Source of the DNA: an uncultured Pelagibacteraceae bacterium
GTDB taxonomy: Bacteria; Pseudomonadota; Alphaproteobacteria; Pelagibacterales; Pelagibacteraceae
NCBI GenBank assembly: GCA_902529715.1
Contig: CABZXL010000003.1
Coordinates: 1 to 64,000 of the forward strand
Direction of reading: 5' to 3'
Length of the DNA stretch: 64,000 nucleotides
Shown: one piece after another, positions 20,065 through 30,176 of the stretch
Position numbering within the stretch: the stretch's first letter is position 1
How the letters are laid out: each line of letters begins with the position of its first letter
Notes under the pieces: generated by a model
Database searches by the model: none
The model's input: the letters and a program-made list of their open reading frames with translations, nothing else
Told to the model about the DNA's origin: nothing
Made by a program: the position numbers and the translations under genes

Positions 20065-20583
20065 TTAGAACTGTTTAATAAAATTAAACATATAACTATT
20101 TGCCCCAGGATTCTTATCCCCAAGACTAGCATTAGATATATGATTATAAGAAAAACCTAATTCACTATTAGAAAAGACATCTAAAGAAAATTGAAGTTCA
20201 CTTTTGAATTCAATTGCATGTCCCAAATCCTTACCATCGCCTTGTCCATATAGTCCTGGAGTGAATGATGGTATTATATTTAATTTTCCTAAGTTATAAT
20301 TTGCTTGAATCCCTGTATAAGCATAAGCAGCATTATTTTCTGTTAGCATAAAACCAGTTACAGGAGATATGGTTCCTAAAAAACTTTCTCTTACTAAATT
20401 TTCATTTTGATGTTGAAATCCAAATAACGCAGCTCTTTGTCCATCATCACTGAAATCAAACATTCCAGTATAAAAATTTAATTCATGCTCATTAAAATTT
20501 TCTTTTTTTTCTTCACTATATGATGGAACTATCAATAGAAATAAAAAAAATAGATTTAATATTATTTTTAATGCTTTCTTCAT
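20065..20583 (-). CDS. Acyloxyacyl hydrolase / PagL-like outer-membrane lipid A deacylase
   Basis: Signal peptide; C-terminal FSYNHISNASLGDKNPGANSYMFNFIKQF resembles the PagL H-x-S-N-A-x-x-x-x-x-N-P-G signature and ends in F. Confidence 0.75.
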   Translation of the reverse strand: MKKALKIILNLFFLFLLIVPSYSEEKKENFNEHELNFYTGMFDFSDDGQRAALFGFQHQNENLVRESFLGTISPVTGFMLTENNAAYAYTGIQANYNLGKLNIIPSFTPGLYGQGDGKDLGHAIEFKSELQFSLDVFSNSELGFSYNHISNASLGDKNPGANSYMFNFIKQF

Positions 20584-20616
20584 TTTATATTCAAAATTGC
20601 TATATTTTATAATGCT

Positions 20617-20988
20617 CTAATTAATAAACACTTTTCTAAATATTAATAGACCACCAAAGGTAAATAAAATCAATGGAAATATCCATAGCACTAAGTTTTT
20701 TTTATTAAACTCTGGGTCATATACGATCCATTCACCATACTGATTTTTTAAATAATCATAAATTTGTTTTTCAGATTTTCCTTCTTCAATTTTATTTTTA
20801 ATTAATATTTTTATACTTAATGCAAAATCAGATTGTGAATCATAAACTGACTGTCCTTGACATATTAAGCATCTAAGGTTTTTTGAAATTTTATTAATTA
20901 ACAAAGAATTATTATTTGCCTGTAATGATTTTTGAAAAGATAAAACTAAAATTAATATTAACAAAAAAAGTTTAGTTAGTTTTATCAT
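20617..20988 (-). CDS. ccmH: Cytochrome c-type biogenesis protein CcmH
   Basis: ISKNLRCLICQGQSVYDSQSDFA... LRCxxCQ motif. Confidence 0.93.
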   Translation of the reverse strand: MIKLTKLFLLILILVLSFQKSLQANNNSLLINKISKNLRCLICQGQSVYDSQSDFALSIKILIKNKIEEGKSEKQIYDYLKNQYGEWIVYDPEFNKKNLVLWIFPLILFTFGGLLIFRKVFIN

Positions 20989-21506
20989 TTAGCTATTTTT
21001 ATAATTTCTAAAATATCATCAGTTTTTAAAGGACCGATATATTTTCTAACAATTTTTGATTTACTATTTACAAGAAAAGTTTCAGGCACTCCATAGGCTC
21101 CTAATGCAATGGATATTGTACCGTCTGGGTCAGTCAAAATTTTTACAAAAGGATTTCCAAATTCATTTAAAAATTTAATTGCATTATTTTTTTTATCTTT
21201 GTAGTTCAAGCCAACAATATTTATATTTGTTTTTTCTTTTAAATCCATTAACAATGAATGTTCTAATCTACAAGGTGCGCACCACGATGCCCATACATTT
21301 AGTAAGGTAAAATTATTATTTTCTATAATATCATTAGAGTTAAATTCATCATTTAAAAATAACTCTTTGCTAGTAAATGTTGTAAAATTTTTATTTTTAG
21401 ATTCACTTGGTGTATAAAAATTTGGTTTATCTAAACCTAAGTAAAATACTATAAAAATAAAAATAAAAAATAAAAATAAAATTGAATAAAAAATATTTTT
21501 TTTCAT
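20985..21506 (-). CDS. ccmG: Thiol:disulfide interchange protein CcmG/DsbE
   Basis: LLNVWASWCAPCRLEH, GVPETFLVNSKSKI. Confidence 0.93.
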   Translation of the reverse strand: MKKNIFYSILFLFFIFIFIVFYLGLDKPNFYTPSESKNKNFTTFTSKELFLNDEFNSNDIIENNNFTLLNVWASWCAPCRLEHSLLMDLKEKTNINIVGLNYKDKKNNAIKFLNEFGNPFVKILTDPDGTISIALGAYGVPETFLVNSKSKIVRKYIGPLKTDDILEIIKIAK

Positions 21507-21509
21507 ATA

Positions 21510-23384
21510 TTAATTTCTTCTAAATAAACTAAGTATTCCTCCAAATGATATTAAAAAAGCAGACAACCAAATCCAAATCATAAATGGTTTTGTTTGATAT
21601 CGAACATTAAAAATTTCTTCTCCTTTTAATAAATTCATAACCATAAATTTGTCAGAAAATACACTTGAAATTATGTCTGCTTCACTAGTTAGTATATTCG
21701 GTTGGTTATAAATTCTTATCTCTGGATATAATGAAATGACATTTTCTTTTTCATCTATAATTTCAAAATTCGCAACAACAGATTTGTAATTTTCTTTTTC
21801 AAATATTTTAATCTTCGAAAATTTTATCTGTTCTTTTTTAAAAGATATTTCTTGCCCTACTTTCATATTTGCAGAAAATTCATTCGAAAACAAACTATTT
21901 ATTAAAATACTCAATATAAATAAACTAAATCCAAAGTGAGAAATAACTTGTGAAATATTATATTTTTTTTTAAATAAATCTTCTATCGAAATAAGTAGCA
22001 AATATATTGCAGCTCCTCCTAAAAGTGATGTAAATAAAATTTCAGATGATGTTTTTTTAATTAAATAAAAGGATAAAATTAAACATATTAAAAATAAAAT
22101 AATTCTTAAATATTTTATTCCTCTATAATTATCTTTAATCCAGTTTAATTTCGGTCCTATTGTCATAAAAATTAAAAATATAGCCACAAAAGGAATTAAT
22201 AATTTATTAAAAAATGGAGGACCTATTGAAATTTTTTCATTAATTAAAACCTCTAAAAATATTGGATAGATAGTTCCAATTAAAACAACAGATAAAAAAT
22301 ACATCATAAACCAATTATTAATTAAAATTGAAGTTTCTTTACTTATTAAAAAAAATTCTTTTTGTGAATTATTGTCTTTATCTTGATAGATAAAAAATAA
22401 AATTAAAGACAAGAGAATTAAGACAAATAAAAAAAATAATATAAATACTCCTCTTTTAGGGTCATTTGCAAAAGTGTGTACTGAATTTAAAATACCCGAT
22501 CTAACTAAAAAAGTGCCGCTCATACTTAATGTAAATGTTGCAATAGATAGTACTACTGTCCAAGACTTAAGAAGATTTCTCTTTTCTAACACTATAATTG
22601 TGTGAATAAGTGCAGTTAAGCATAACCATGGCATCAAAGAAACATTTTCTACTGGATCCCAAAACCAGAAGCCACCCCATCCTAATTCATAATAAGCCCA
22701 AACAGATCCTAATAAAATTCCAATTGTTAAAAAAACCCATGAAATAAGAATCCATTTTTTTATATGTGCTGCCCATTCACTATTAATATTATTTTCAACT
22801 AATGATGCTAATGATGCAGAAAAAATTATAGATGATCCAACATAACCCAAATATAAAATTGGAGGATGAATTGCTAAAGCAGGATCTTGTAAAATTGGAT
22901 TTAAACCAAGGCCTTCATTTGGAATTGGAAATAAAAAATTAAATGGATTCGAAGTTAAAAGTAAAAATAAAAAAAAACCACATATAATAATTTGTTGAAA
23001 AAAAATAGAGAGTAATCTGTATTTAGTTGGTTGTTTTTTTGAAAAAACAATAAATAAAAAGATGAATAATGTTAAAACAAGCAACCAAAGCAATAAACTT
23101 CCCTCATGATTTCCCCATGTACCAGTAATTTTATAAAATATAGGCTTTGTTGTATGTGAATTATTATAAACAGTTTCATTACTAAAATCTGAAATAACAA
23201 AAGAATAAACTAATGAAATAAAACTTATCACAACAGTAAAAAGCTGTAGAAATAAAATTGAAAAAACATTTTGATTTATTTGTTTATTATTTTTTCTAAA
23301 ACAAAAAAGTGAGTAAATAAGTAAACTAATTGATAATATAAAACCTAATACAAGTGAATAATATCCTATGTGACTTGAAATCAC
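21510..23384 (-). CDS. ccmF: Heme lyase CcmF
   Basis: [67 protein letters not shown]. Confidence 0.96.
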   Translation of the reverse strand: MISSHIGYYSLVLGFILSISLLIYSLFCFRKNNKQINQNVFSILFLQLFTVVISFISLVYSFVISDFSNETVYNNSHTTKPIFYKITGTWGNHEGSLLLWLLVLTLFIFLFIVFSKKQPTKYRLLSIFFQQIIICGFFLFLLLTSNPFNFLFPIPNEGLGLNPILQDPALAIHPPILYLGYVGSSIIFSASLASLVENNINSEWAAHIKKWILISWVFLTIGILLGSVWAYYELGWGGFWFWDPVENVSLMPWLCLTALIHTIIVLEKRNLLKSWTVVLSIATFTLSMSGTFLVRSGILNSVHTFANDPKRGVFILFFLFVLILLSLILFFIYQDKDNNSQKEFFLISKETSILINNWFMMYFLSVVLIGTIYPIFLEVLINEKISIGPPFFNKLLIPFVAIFLIFMTIGPKLNWIKDNYRGIKYLRIILFLICLILSFYLIKKTSSEILFTSLLGGAAIYLLLISIEDLFKKKYNISQVISHFGFSLFILSILINSLFSNEFSANMKVGQEISFKKEQIKFSKIKIFEKENYKSVVANFEIIDEKENVISLYPEIRIYNQPNILTSEADIISSVFSDKFMVMNLLKGEEIFNVRYQTKPFMIWIWLSAFLISFGGILSLFRRN

Positions 23385-23806
23385 TTATTTTTCTCCAAAG
23401 CTTCTTTTACTTCAGGAGGCATATAATTTTCATCATGTTTAGCCAAAATTTTTTTTGCTTTTAAAAAACTACGATCACTTAAATAACCTTCTGCAACTAC
23501 TCCCTTTCCTTCTGAAAATAAATTTGGTATAGCGCCCGAATAATTGACATTTATCTCATTTTTAAAATCAGTTATTACAAAACTAACTTCGTTTTGGCTT
23601 AATTTTATTGTTTCTTCTTTTACCATTCCTCCAACTCTAACTCTTTTTGTATTATCAATTTTAGATAAATTTTTAATTTCTGTTGGAGAAATGAAATAAA
23701 CAACATTTTCTTCTAATGATTTTAGGATTAAGAAAACAGATAAAACTACAATTAAAAAAATAAATGATAAAAAAAATAACCTTAATTTAACTTTTTTACC
23801 ATACAT
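23381..23806 (-). CDS. ccmE: Heme chaperone CcmE
   Basis: [38 protein letters not shown]. Confidence 0.95.
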   Translation of the reverse strand: MYGKKVKLRLFFLSFIFLIVVLSVFLILKSLEENVVYFISPTEIKNLSKIDNTKRVRVGGMVKEETIKLSQNEVSFVITDFKNEINVNYSGAIPNLFSEGKGVVAEGYLSDRSFLKAKKILAKHDENYMPPEVKEALEKNK

Positions 23807-23818
23807 GACTAGTTAAAG

Positions 23819-24052
23819 TTAAATTTTTGAAGTTAAATTACTTGCTAAAATTCCTTTGTATGCTTCTTGTGCTCTAACAGCTTGTTTCTTTTCAGAAGTT
23901 AAAGTTAAATATTTAGCATCAAATTTAATTTTCTCTTTAACAAGCTGAACTTTAATTACAGTGTATAGAACTGAGAAACTTATCAATGTAAATGTAAATG
24001 CAGACCAAACATAAATCCCATAACCATTCATTGAAATAATATCATTAATCAT
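23819..24052 (-). CDS. ccmD: CcmD-like small membrane protein
   Basis: 77 aa, GYGIYVWSAFTFTLISF, located between ccmC and ccmE. Confidence 0.8.
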   Translation of the reverse strand: MINDIISMNGYGIYVWSAFTFTLISFSVLYTVIKVQLVKEKIKFDAKYLTLTSEKKQAVRAQEAYKGILASNLTSKI

Positions 24053-24756
24053 AATCTATCTAGTCCTTTATTTTTAATTTTTATCAGTTCTGTATTATAT
24101 TTCATCAAAAAAATCAGGATAGAAAATAGTGCAAATGCCGCAGTCATTATGCCCAAAGGAATCATCATAGAAGTATGTATTGAAGTTTTTGAGAAAACAC
24201 TTATCGAAGCAGGCTGATGTAGTGTTGACCACCAATCAACTGAATACTTAATAATTGGAACATTTATAGCTCCTAATAGTGCAATCAAAGAAGTTATTCT
24301 ATCAACTTTTTCTGTGTTGTCATAAATTCTCCAAGCCAAGATATATATAATATAAAACAAAGCCAAAATTAGCATTGATGTAATTCTTGCATCCCAAACC
24401 CACCAAGTTCCCCAAGTTGGTTTGCCCCAAATAGAACCTGTCACCAAAGCAATTATATTAAAGACTAAGCCTGCTGGGGCTAAACTTTTTGCAATTAATA
24501 CAAAAGATTTAATTTTAAAAATTATTATTGAAAAAGATAAAATTGCAATAACTGAAAAAGTACCTAGAGATATCCACGCAGAAGGTACATGGACATACAT
24601 AATTCTTACTGAATGACCTTGTATGTAATCTTCTGGAGAAATTATAAGCGCTTCTAATAATCCAATTGAAATTACAATAATAAAAATTAATAAAACATAT
24701 TTTGGAGCTTTAGAGGTTATTGAAAAAATCTTATTCGGCTCAAAATTTTTTAACAT
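24049..24756 (-). CDS. ccmC: Heme exporter protein CcmC
   Basis: QGHSVRIMYVHVPSAWIS, GKPTWGTWWVWDARITSMLIL, VDWWSTLHQ. Confidence 0.96.
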   Translation of the reverse strand: MLKNFEPNKIFSITSKAPKYVLLIFIIVISIGLLEALIISPEDYIQGHSVRIMYVHVPSAWISLGTFSVIAILSFSIIIFKIKSFVLIAKSLAPAGLVFNIIALVTGSIWGKPTWGTWWVWDARITSMLILALFYIIYILAWRIYDNTEKVDRITSLIALLGAINVPIIKYSVDWWSTLHQPASISVFSKTSIHTSMMIPLGIMTAAFALFSILIFLMKYNTELIKIKNKGLDRL

Positions 24757-24807
24757 ATAAGACTTATATCTATAAAAATTTATTTTGTTGAATAATTTTT
24801 AGGATAA

Positions 24808-24869
24808 TTCCGATCAAGAATACTATAGAGGGAGATAAATAAGGGATAAAAAAGTATCCTTGATCAGAA
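24808..24869 (-). promoter_or_regulatory. Long hairpin in the hspQ-ccmC intergenic region (candidate ccm leader element)
   Basis: Minus-strand 5'-TTCTGATCAAGGATACT / AGTATTCTTGATCGGAA-3': 17 bp with two G-U pairs, 28-nt pyrimidine-rich loop, no U-tract after the stem. Confidence 0.5.
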
Positions 24870-24937
24870 TATAGTTGTTTATAAACTTTATATATGTCTA
24901 AGTTTTGAACTAATTGTGTTTGAATATTGACTATCTA

Positions 24938-25258
24938 TTAGTTTGAGGGCTTAAAATATGTAGAGCCTTTTCTGCCAGAAAATATTTCATTTATTAGAGG
25001 GTGTTTTATGGGCTCTTCTGAATCATCTACTAACAAGTTTTGCTCTGATACATAAGCTTCATAGGTAACCTCATCGTTTTCAGCTAGAAGATGGTAAAAA
25101 GGCTGATCTTTCTTTGGTCTAACATTTTTTGGTATTGATTGATACCACTCTTCAGAATTATTAAATTCGAAATCTACATCATAAATTACACCTCTAAAGT
25201 CGAAGTGTTTATGTTTTACTATATCTCCAATTGAGAATTTTGCTTTTTGTGTACTCAC
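24938..25258 (-). CDS. hspQ: Heat shock protein HspQ
   Basis: KFSIGDIVKHKHFDFRGVIYDVDFEF, QPFYHLLAEND, YVSEQNL. Confidence 0.92.
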   Translation of the reverse strand: MSTQKAKFSIGDIVKHKHFDFRGVIYDVDFEFNNSEEWYQSIPKNVRPKKDQPFYHLLAENDEVTYEAYVSEQNLLVDDSEEPIKHPLINEIFSGRKGSTYFKPSN

Positions 25259-25888
25259 TACCTTAAATATGGATATTTAAATAAAAAAATCAATAAAAAA
25301 ATTTCAAAGTTTTTTTATTCTGTTAATATATTTCTTGTGAACAAATCATTTCTCAAATTTATCACTGATTTTGGACCTTTATTAGTTTTTTTTAGTTTTT
25401 ATTACAAAAATGAAAAAGATTTAACTGTGGCAATTCCTCCATTTATAGTTGCAACTTTAATTGCCTTAGTTGTTGTTTGGATTTTGGAAAAAAAAATCCC
25501 TATGGTACCTTTGCTTGGTGGAATATTTATTACTTTATTTGGTGGCCTAACTATATATTTTGACAACCCTATTTTTATTTATGTTAAACCAACAATTATA
25601 AATATATTATTTGGTATAGCACTTTTATTTGGAAAATTTTTTTCGAATGAGCCAATTTTAAAAAAAATGCTTGGTAAATCATTACAATTAACTGATGAGG
25701 GATGGAAAATCCTAAACTTAAGGTGGGTATATTTCTTTTTTGGGTTAGCGTTGCTAAATGAAATTATTTGGCGAACACAATCAGAAGAGTTTTGGGTAAA
25801 TTTTAAAGTCTGGGGAATATTGCCTTTAACAATTATTTTTACTGCATTTCAAATATCAATAATTAATAAATATAAATTAGATGAATAG
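25247..25888 (+). CDS. Inner membrane septation protein A (YciB family); true start may be near 25339
   Basis: FLKFITDFGPLLVFFSFYY, VPLLGGIFITLFGGLTIYFDNPIFIYVKPTI, LNLRWVYFFFGLALLNEIIWR. Confidence 0.9.
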   Translation: MCTHYLKYGYLNKKINKKISKFFYSVNIFLVNKSFLKFITDFGPLLVFFSFYYKNEKDLTVAIPPFIVATLIALVVVWILEKKIPMVPLLGGIFITLFGGLTIYFDNPIFIYVKPTIINILFGIALLFGKFFSNEPILKKMLGKSLQLTDEGWKILNLRWVYFFFGLALLNEIIWRTQSEEFWVNFKVWGILPLTIIFTAFQISIINKYKLDE

Positions 25889-26219
25889 AAACCTAAAACT
25901 AGTAATTAATAATATTTATTCAGAAAAAAATTCTCAATATTTTTTTGAAAAATATGAATTAAAAATTATTTTAGACCTCTATGCAAAAATGGTCTCGGAA
26001 GGCTCTTGGAAGGATTATGGATTAAATATTTCAAGTAAACAAGTGGGCTTTTGTGTGTTTAAAAATGCTACTGAAAACGCAATGTATAAAATTTGTAAAA
26101 ATTTTAAACCTATTAATAAAAATTTAAAATATTTGATTACAGATTCGAAAGATAAAATATTAAAAAATTCTAGCGAGTTAAAAATTTTACTAAAAAATAT
26201 TAATTGGAAAAAATTGTAA
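25881..26219 (+). CDS. DUF2794-like protein
   Basis: LYAKMVSEGSWKDYGLNISSKQVGFCVFKNATENAMYKICK. Confidence 0.7.
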   Translation: MNRNLKLVINNIYSEKNSQYFFEKYELKIILDLYAKMVSEGSWKDYGLNISSKQVGFCVFKNATENAMYKICKNFKPINKNLKYLITDSKDKILKNSSELKILLKNINWKKL

Positions 26220-26221
26220 AA

Positions 26222-26983
26222 TTATCTTCTTTGACCAAAAAGTCTTAGCAACATTATAAATAGATTTATAAAGTCCAGGTAAAGAGTTAAAGCTCCCATA
26301 ACAGCTTTCTTACCCATTAACTCCCCTGTATCTGAAGCCGCATACATATTTTTAATTTTTTGAGTATCATATGCAGTTAGGCCTACAAAAATTAATACTC
26401 CTAAAATTGAAATTACGAAGTGCATCATTGAAGATTTTAGAAATATATTAACCAAAGATGCAATGATTATTCCAATTAAACCCATCATCAAAAAAGAACC
26501 TAGCTTTGTTAAGTCTCTCTTAGTTGTGTATCCATAAATACTCATAGTACCAAAGGTAGCAGAAGTTATAAAAAATACTCTTGCAACACTAACTCCTGTG
26601 TATACTAATAATATCCATGAAAGGGATAAGCCCATAAGAGCAGCAAATATCCAGAAAACTGATTGAGCTTTAGCTGCACTCATTTTATTTATACCAAAGC
26701 TCATGTACAAAACGATTCCTAGAGGTGCAAGCATAACAATCCATTTTAAACCCGAAAAGAATAAGGTATTTCCAAAGCTAGTAAATTCAGTTATAGCTCC
26801 AGAAGCATCTGTTACTACCGACATCTTAAATGAAATAAGAGCTATAATTCCAGTTAGTAATACTCCAGTTGCCATGTAATTATATACTTTTAGCATGTAG
26901 GCTCTTAAGCCCTCATCCATAACTACAGTAGATTGAGTGGTTGCTTTTACTTTGTTAAATATATTTTGCTTATTAAATTCCAT
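26222..26983 (-). CDS. Bax inhibitor-1/YccA family protein
   Basis: LRAYMLKVYNYMATGVLLTGIIAL, LTAYDTQKIKNMY, ALTLYLDFINLFIMLLRLFGQRR. Confidence 0.93.
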   Translation of the reverse strand: MEFNKQNIFNKVKATTQSTVVMDEGLRAYMLKVYNYMATGVLLTGIIALISFKMSVVTDASGAITEFTSFGNTLFFSGLKWIVMLAPLGIVLYMSFGINKMSAAKAQSVFWIFAALMGLSLSWILLVYTGVSVARVFFITSATFGTMSIYGYTTKRDLTKLGSFLMMGLIGIIIASLVNIFLKSSMMHFVISILGVLIFVGLTAYDTQKIKNMYAASDTGELMGKKAVMGALTLYLDFINLFIMLLRLFGQRR

Positions 26984-27051
26984 ACCATTTATATAATAGC
27001 CTTTTACTATTTATTCAAGATATCATAAAAACCTTAAAAAATATTTAATAT

Positions 27052-28095
27052 TTGATGAATTATAGAAAATTAGGCAATACAGATCTTGACGTTAGTACAA
27101 TTTGTTTAGGAACAATGACTTGGGGAGAACAAAATACTCAAGAAGAGGGTTTTGAACAAATGGATTATGCATTAGATCATGGAGTAAATTTTTGGGATAC
27201 AGCCGAATTATATGCGGTTCCTCCTAAAGAAAAAACTTTTGGTCATACAGAAAAAATTATGGGTAATTGGTTTCAAAAAACAAAAAAGAGAGACAAGGTA
27301 ATTTTAGCTACAAAAGTTGCTGGACCGTCGAGGGAATATTTAAGAGGTGGTGAAAATAACTATGGAATTGAAAAAATGACGGAAGCTTTAAATGGTAGTT
27401 TGAAAAGACTACAAACAGATTACATTGACTTATACCAACTCCACTGGCCTGAAAGAAATACTAACATGTTTGGTAGATTGGGTTATGAACACAAAGAAGA
27501 AGGCGATTGGAATAAATTCGAGAATGTTTTGGGAAATTTACAAAAATTTATTAAAGAAGGAAAAATTAGAGAAATAGGTTTATCAAATGAAACTCCTTGG
27601 GGTGTTTCAAAATATCTTGAACTTAATAAAGAAAAAAATCTACCTAGAATGATGTCTATTCAAAATCCCTATAGCTTATTGAATAGAACATATGAAATCG
27701 GTCTTGCAGAAGTTTCTATAAGAGAACAGATTGGTTTATTAGCATATTCTCCTTTAGCAAGTGGATACTTAAGTGGAAAATATAGAAACGAAACATATCC
27801 AAAAGGATCTAGAATGGAGAGAGATTGGGAATTTTGGAAATATAGATATAATACTCCTAATTTGAAAGATGCAGTTGAAGAATATTACAAAATAAGTGAA
27901 AAATATAATCTTAATATGAGTCAAATGTCATTAAAGTTTTGTGAATTACAACCTTTTATGACAAGTGTCATTATTGGAGCCACGACAATGGAGCAGTTGA
28001 AAACTGATATAGAAAGTGTAAATGTAAATTTAAGCGATGAAGTTATTAAAGAAATTAATGAAGTACAAAAAGTTTATCCAAACCCATGTCCATAA
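27052..28095 (+). CDS. Aldo/keto reductase (Tas-like)
   Basis: LDVSTICLGTMTWG, FWDTAELYAVPP, DYIDLYQLHWPERN. Confidence 0.93.
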   Translation: MMNYRKLGNTDLDVSTICLGTMTWGEQNTQEEGFEQMDYALDHGVNFWDTAELYAVPPKEKTFGHTEKIMGNWFQKTKKRDKVILATKVAGPSREYLRGGENNYGIEKMTEALNGSLKRLQTDYIDLYQLHWPERNTNMFGRLGYEHKEEGDWNKFENVLGNLQKFIKEGKIREIGLSNETPWGVSKYLELNKEKNLPRMMSIQNPYSLLNRTYEIGLAEVSIREQIGLLAYSPLASGYLSGKYRNETYPKGSRMERDWEFWKYRYNTPNLKDAVEEYYKISEKYNLNMSQMSLKFCELQPFMTSVIIGATTMEQLKTDIESVNVNLSDEVIKEINEVQKVYPNPCP

Positions 28096-28598
28096 TTAAC
28101 AAAAAAATTATATTTTTTTTAAGTATTTTTATTTTTTCAATAAACTATGTTTCCGCTGAAGAGTTAAAAAAAATTAGTAAGTCTAAAGACTGGGAAACAT
28201 TAGTTTTAATTAAAGATGATGGATTAACTTGTTTTGCTCAAACTAAACCTGTTTTACAATCTCCTAAGGCAAATAAAAGAGAAGCAAGACTTTTTGTATC
28301 ATTCAGGCCAAATGATAAAGTTACTGATGAAATTAGTATAACATCTGGTTATGAATTTAATTCCCAGAATTCAATATTAGCAACATCCGGAAAAAAAAAA
28401 TATAAATTTGATATTGCTCAAGACGGGTTTGCATGGATTTCGAGTAATAAAGTTGAAAAAAAAATGATCAATACTATGAAAAAAGGCTCTAGAATAATGA
28501 TAACTGCTTACAATAAATCTGGATCTCAAACAATTGACCACTATTCATTATTAGGTTTTACAAAAGCCTATAATACTGCAAAAAAAAGTTGCACATAA
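28086..28598 (+). CDS. IalB (invasion-associated locus B)-like secreted protein
   Basis: Signal peptide; WETLVLIKDDGLTCFAQTKP, ITAYNKSGSQTIDHYSLLGFTKAYNTAKKSC. Confidence 0.65.
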   Translation: MSIINKKIIFFLSIFIFSINYVSAEELKKISKSKDWETLVLIKDDGLTCFAQTKPVLQSPKANKREARLFVSFRPNDKVTDEISITSGYEFNSQNSILATSGKKKYKFDIAQDGFAWISSNKVEKKMINTMKKGSRIMITAYNKSGSQTIDHYSLLGFTKAYNTAKKSCT

Positions 28599-28604
28599 TT
28601 TTTA

Positions 28605-29789
28605 ATGAAATTAAGTAAAAGAATTGTGCTCGCTTATTCAGGTGGGTTGGATACCTCAATTATTTTAAAATGGCTTCAAGAAAATTATAAAGCTGAAGTT
28701 ATTGCTTATACAGCTGATATCGGCCAAAAAATCGATAGAAAAAAAATAATTAAAAATGCAAAAAAGCTAGGAGTAAAAAAAATAATAATAAAAGATTTAA
28801 AAGATATTTTTGTCAAAGATTACGTCTTTCCAATGATAAGAGGTCATGCAATTTATGAAGGTGTTTATTTATTGGGAACATCAATTGCAAGACCATTGAT
28901 TGCAAAAGATCAAATAAGAATTGCAAAAAAATTTAAAGCATATGCAGTTTCGCATGGATCAACAGGTAAAGGAAATGATCAAGTAAGATTCGAACTTGGT
29001 TACCATTACTTTGGACCAAAAATAAAAATTATAGCTCCTTGGAGAATTTGGAAACTTAAATCCAGAACCGACTTAATTAATTATGCAAAAAAATATGGAA
29101 TACCAATTCCAAAGGATAAAAAGGGTGCACCACCATTTTCAGTAGATGATAATTTGTTTCACACATCAACTGAAGGAAAAGCTTTAGAGAATCCAAAAAA
29201 TTCAGCTCCTGAATTTATTTTTCAAAGAACAACTTCTCCAGAAAAAGCACCAAATAAAGCCTCCTATGTAACAATAGGATTTAAAAATGGAGACCCTGTA
29301 ACTATTAATGGTAAAAAATTATCTCCTTCAAAACTTTTGGAAAGTCTCAACCATCTAGCTGGTCAAAATGGAATTGGAAGAGTTGATCTTGTTGAAAATA
29401 GATTTATTGGAATAAAATCAAGAGGTGTTTATGAAACTCCCGGTGGAACTTTATTGATCAATGCTCATAGAGCAATTGAATCTGTTACGTTAGATAAAGA
29501 AACTATGCATAAAAAAGATGAAATAATGCCTAAATATGCAGAACTCATTTACAATGGTTATTGGTATTCTAAAACGAGATTTAAACTTCAAAAAATTGTC
29601 GATCAAAAAAGAAACAAAGTCAATGGGTCTGTTAAACTTAAACTATACAAAGGTAATATTACAATTGTATCTAGACAAACTAAAAGTAATGCTTATTCAA
29701 TGAAAAAAGTTTCGTTTGAAGAAAATAAAACATTTAATAAATCAAATGTTGAGAGATTTATTAATTTCCATAAAAAAAATTTAAAATAA
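28605..29789 (+). CDS. argG: Argininosuccinate synthase
   Basis: VLAYSGGLDTSIILKWL, SHGSTGKGNDQVRFELG. Confidence 0.97.
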   Translation: MKLSKRIVLAYSGGLDTSIILKWLQENYKAEVIAYTADIGQKIDRKKIIKNAKKLGVKKIIIKDLKDIFVKDYVFPMIRGHAIYEGVYLLGTSIARPLIAKDQIRIAKKFKAYAVSHGSTGKGNDQVRFELGYHYFGPKIKIIAPWRIWKLKSRTDLINYAKKYGIPIPKDKKGAPPFSVDDNLFHTSTEGKALENPKNSAPEFIFQRTTSPEKAPNKASYVTIGFKNGDPVTINGKKLSPSKLLESLNHLAGQNGIGRVDLVENRFIGIKSRGVYETPGGTLLINAHRAIESVTLDKETMHKKDEIMPKYAELIYNGYWYSKTRFKLQKIVDQKRNKVNGSVKLKLYKGNITIVSRQTKSNAYSMKKVSFEENKTFNKSNVERFINFHKKNLK

Positions 29790-29793
29790 AATA

Positions 29794-30012
29794 TTATTCT
29801 TTATTTTTGGCAACTTCACGAGGATCTGGTATTTCTCCAAAAGAATATCTTATTACATGAATTATTACCCAGCCCAAAGCCATTGATGTTAAAATATAGT
29901 AAATAAAAGCTAAAGACTCGTTTTGAGCAAAATCTTTTAGATCTGCTCCCCAATAAATTATATTCCAAAAGAAAAAAAAGAATAATTCATAAATAATTAT
30001 AATTTTAAACAT
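29794..30012 (-). CDS. Hypothetical small membrane protein
   Basis: 72 aa ORF with two hydrophobic segments. Confidence 0.55.
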   Translation of the reverse strand: MFKIIIIYELFFFFFWNIIYWGADLKDFAQNESLAFIYYILTSMALGWVIIHVIRYSFGEIPDPREVAKNKE

Positions 30013-30020
30013 AGTTTTAA

Positions 30021-30145
30021 ATCTTAGTTACTAAGATGATGTAGTGACCTGTAACCTAATTGAAAGTTATTAATCTTTGTTTTTTGTCGCAGTCTAAAGA
30101 TTATATGACAAAGTAAATTTCCTGCGACAAAACAATCAAAGATCA
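30021..30145. ncRNA. Candidate structured intergenic RNA element
   Basis: ATCTTAG-TTA-CTAAGAT hairpin (30021-30037) and a long stem 30073-30092 with 30122-30143 (20 bp with two single-base bulges); left arm can alternatively pair with 30096-30112. Confidence 0.45.
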
Positions 30146-30176
30146 AAATTATCAATTAAAATACTTAATCTAGTTA

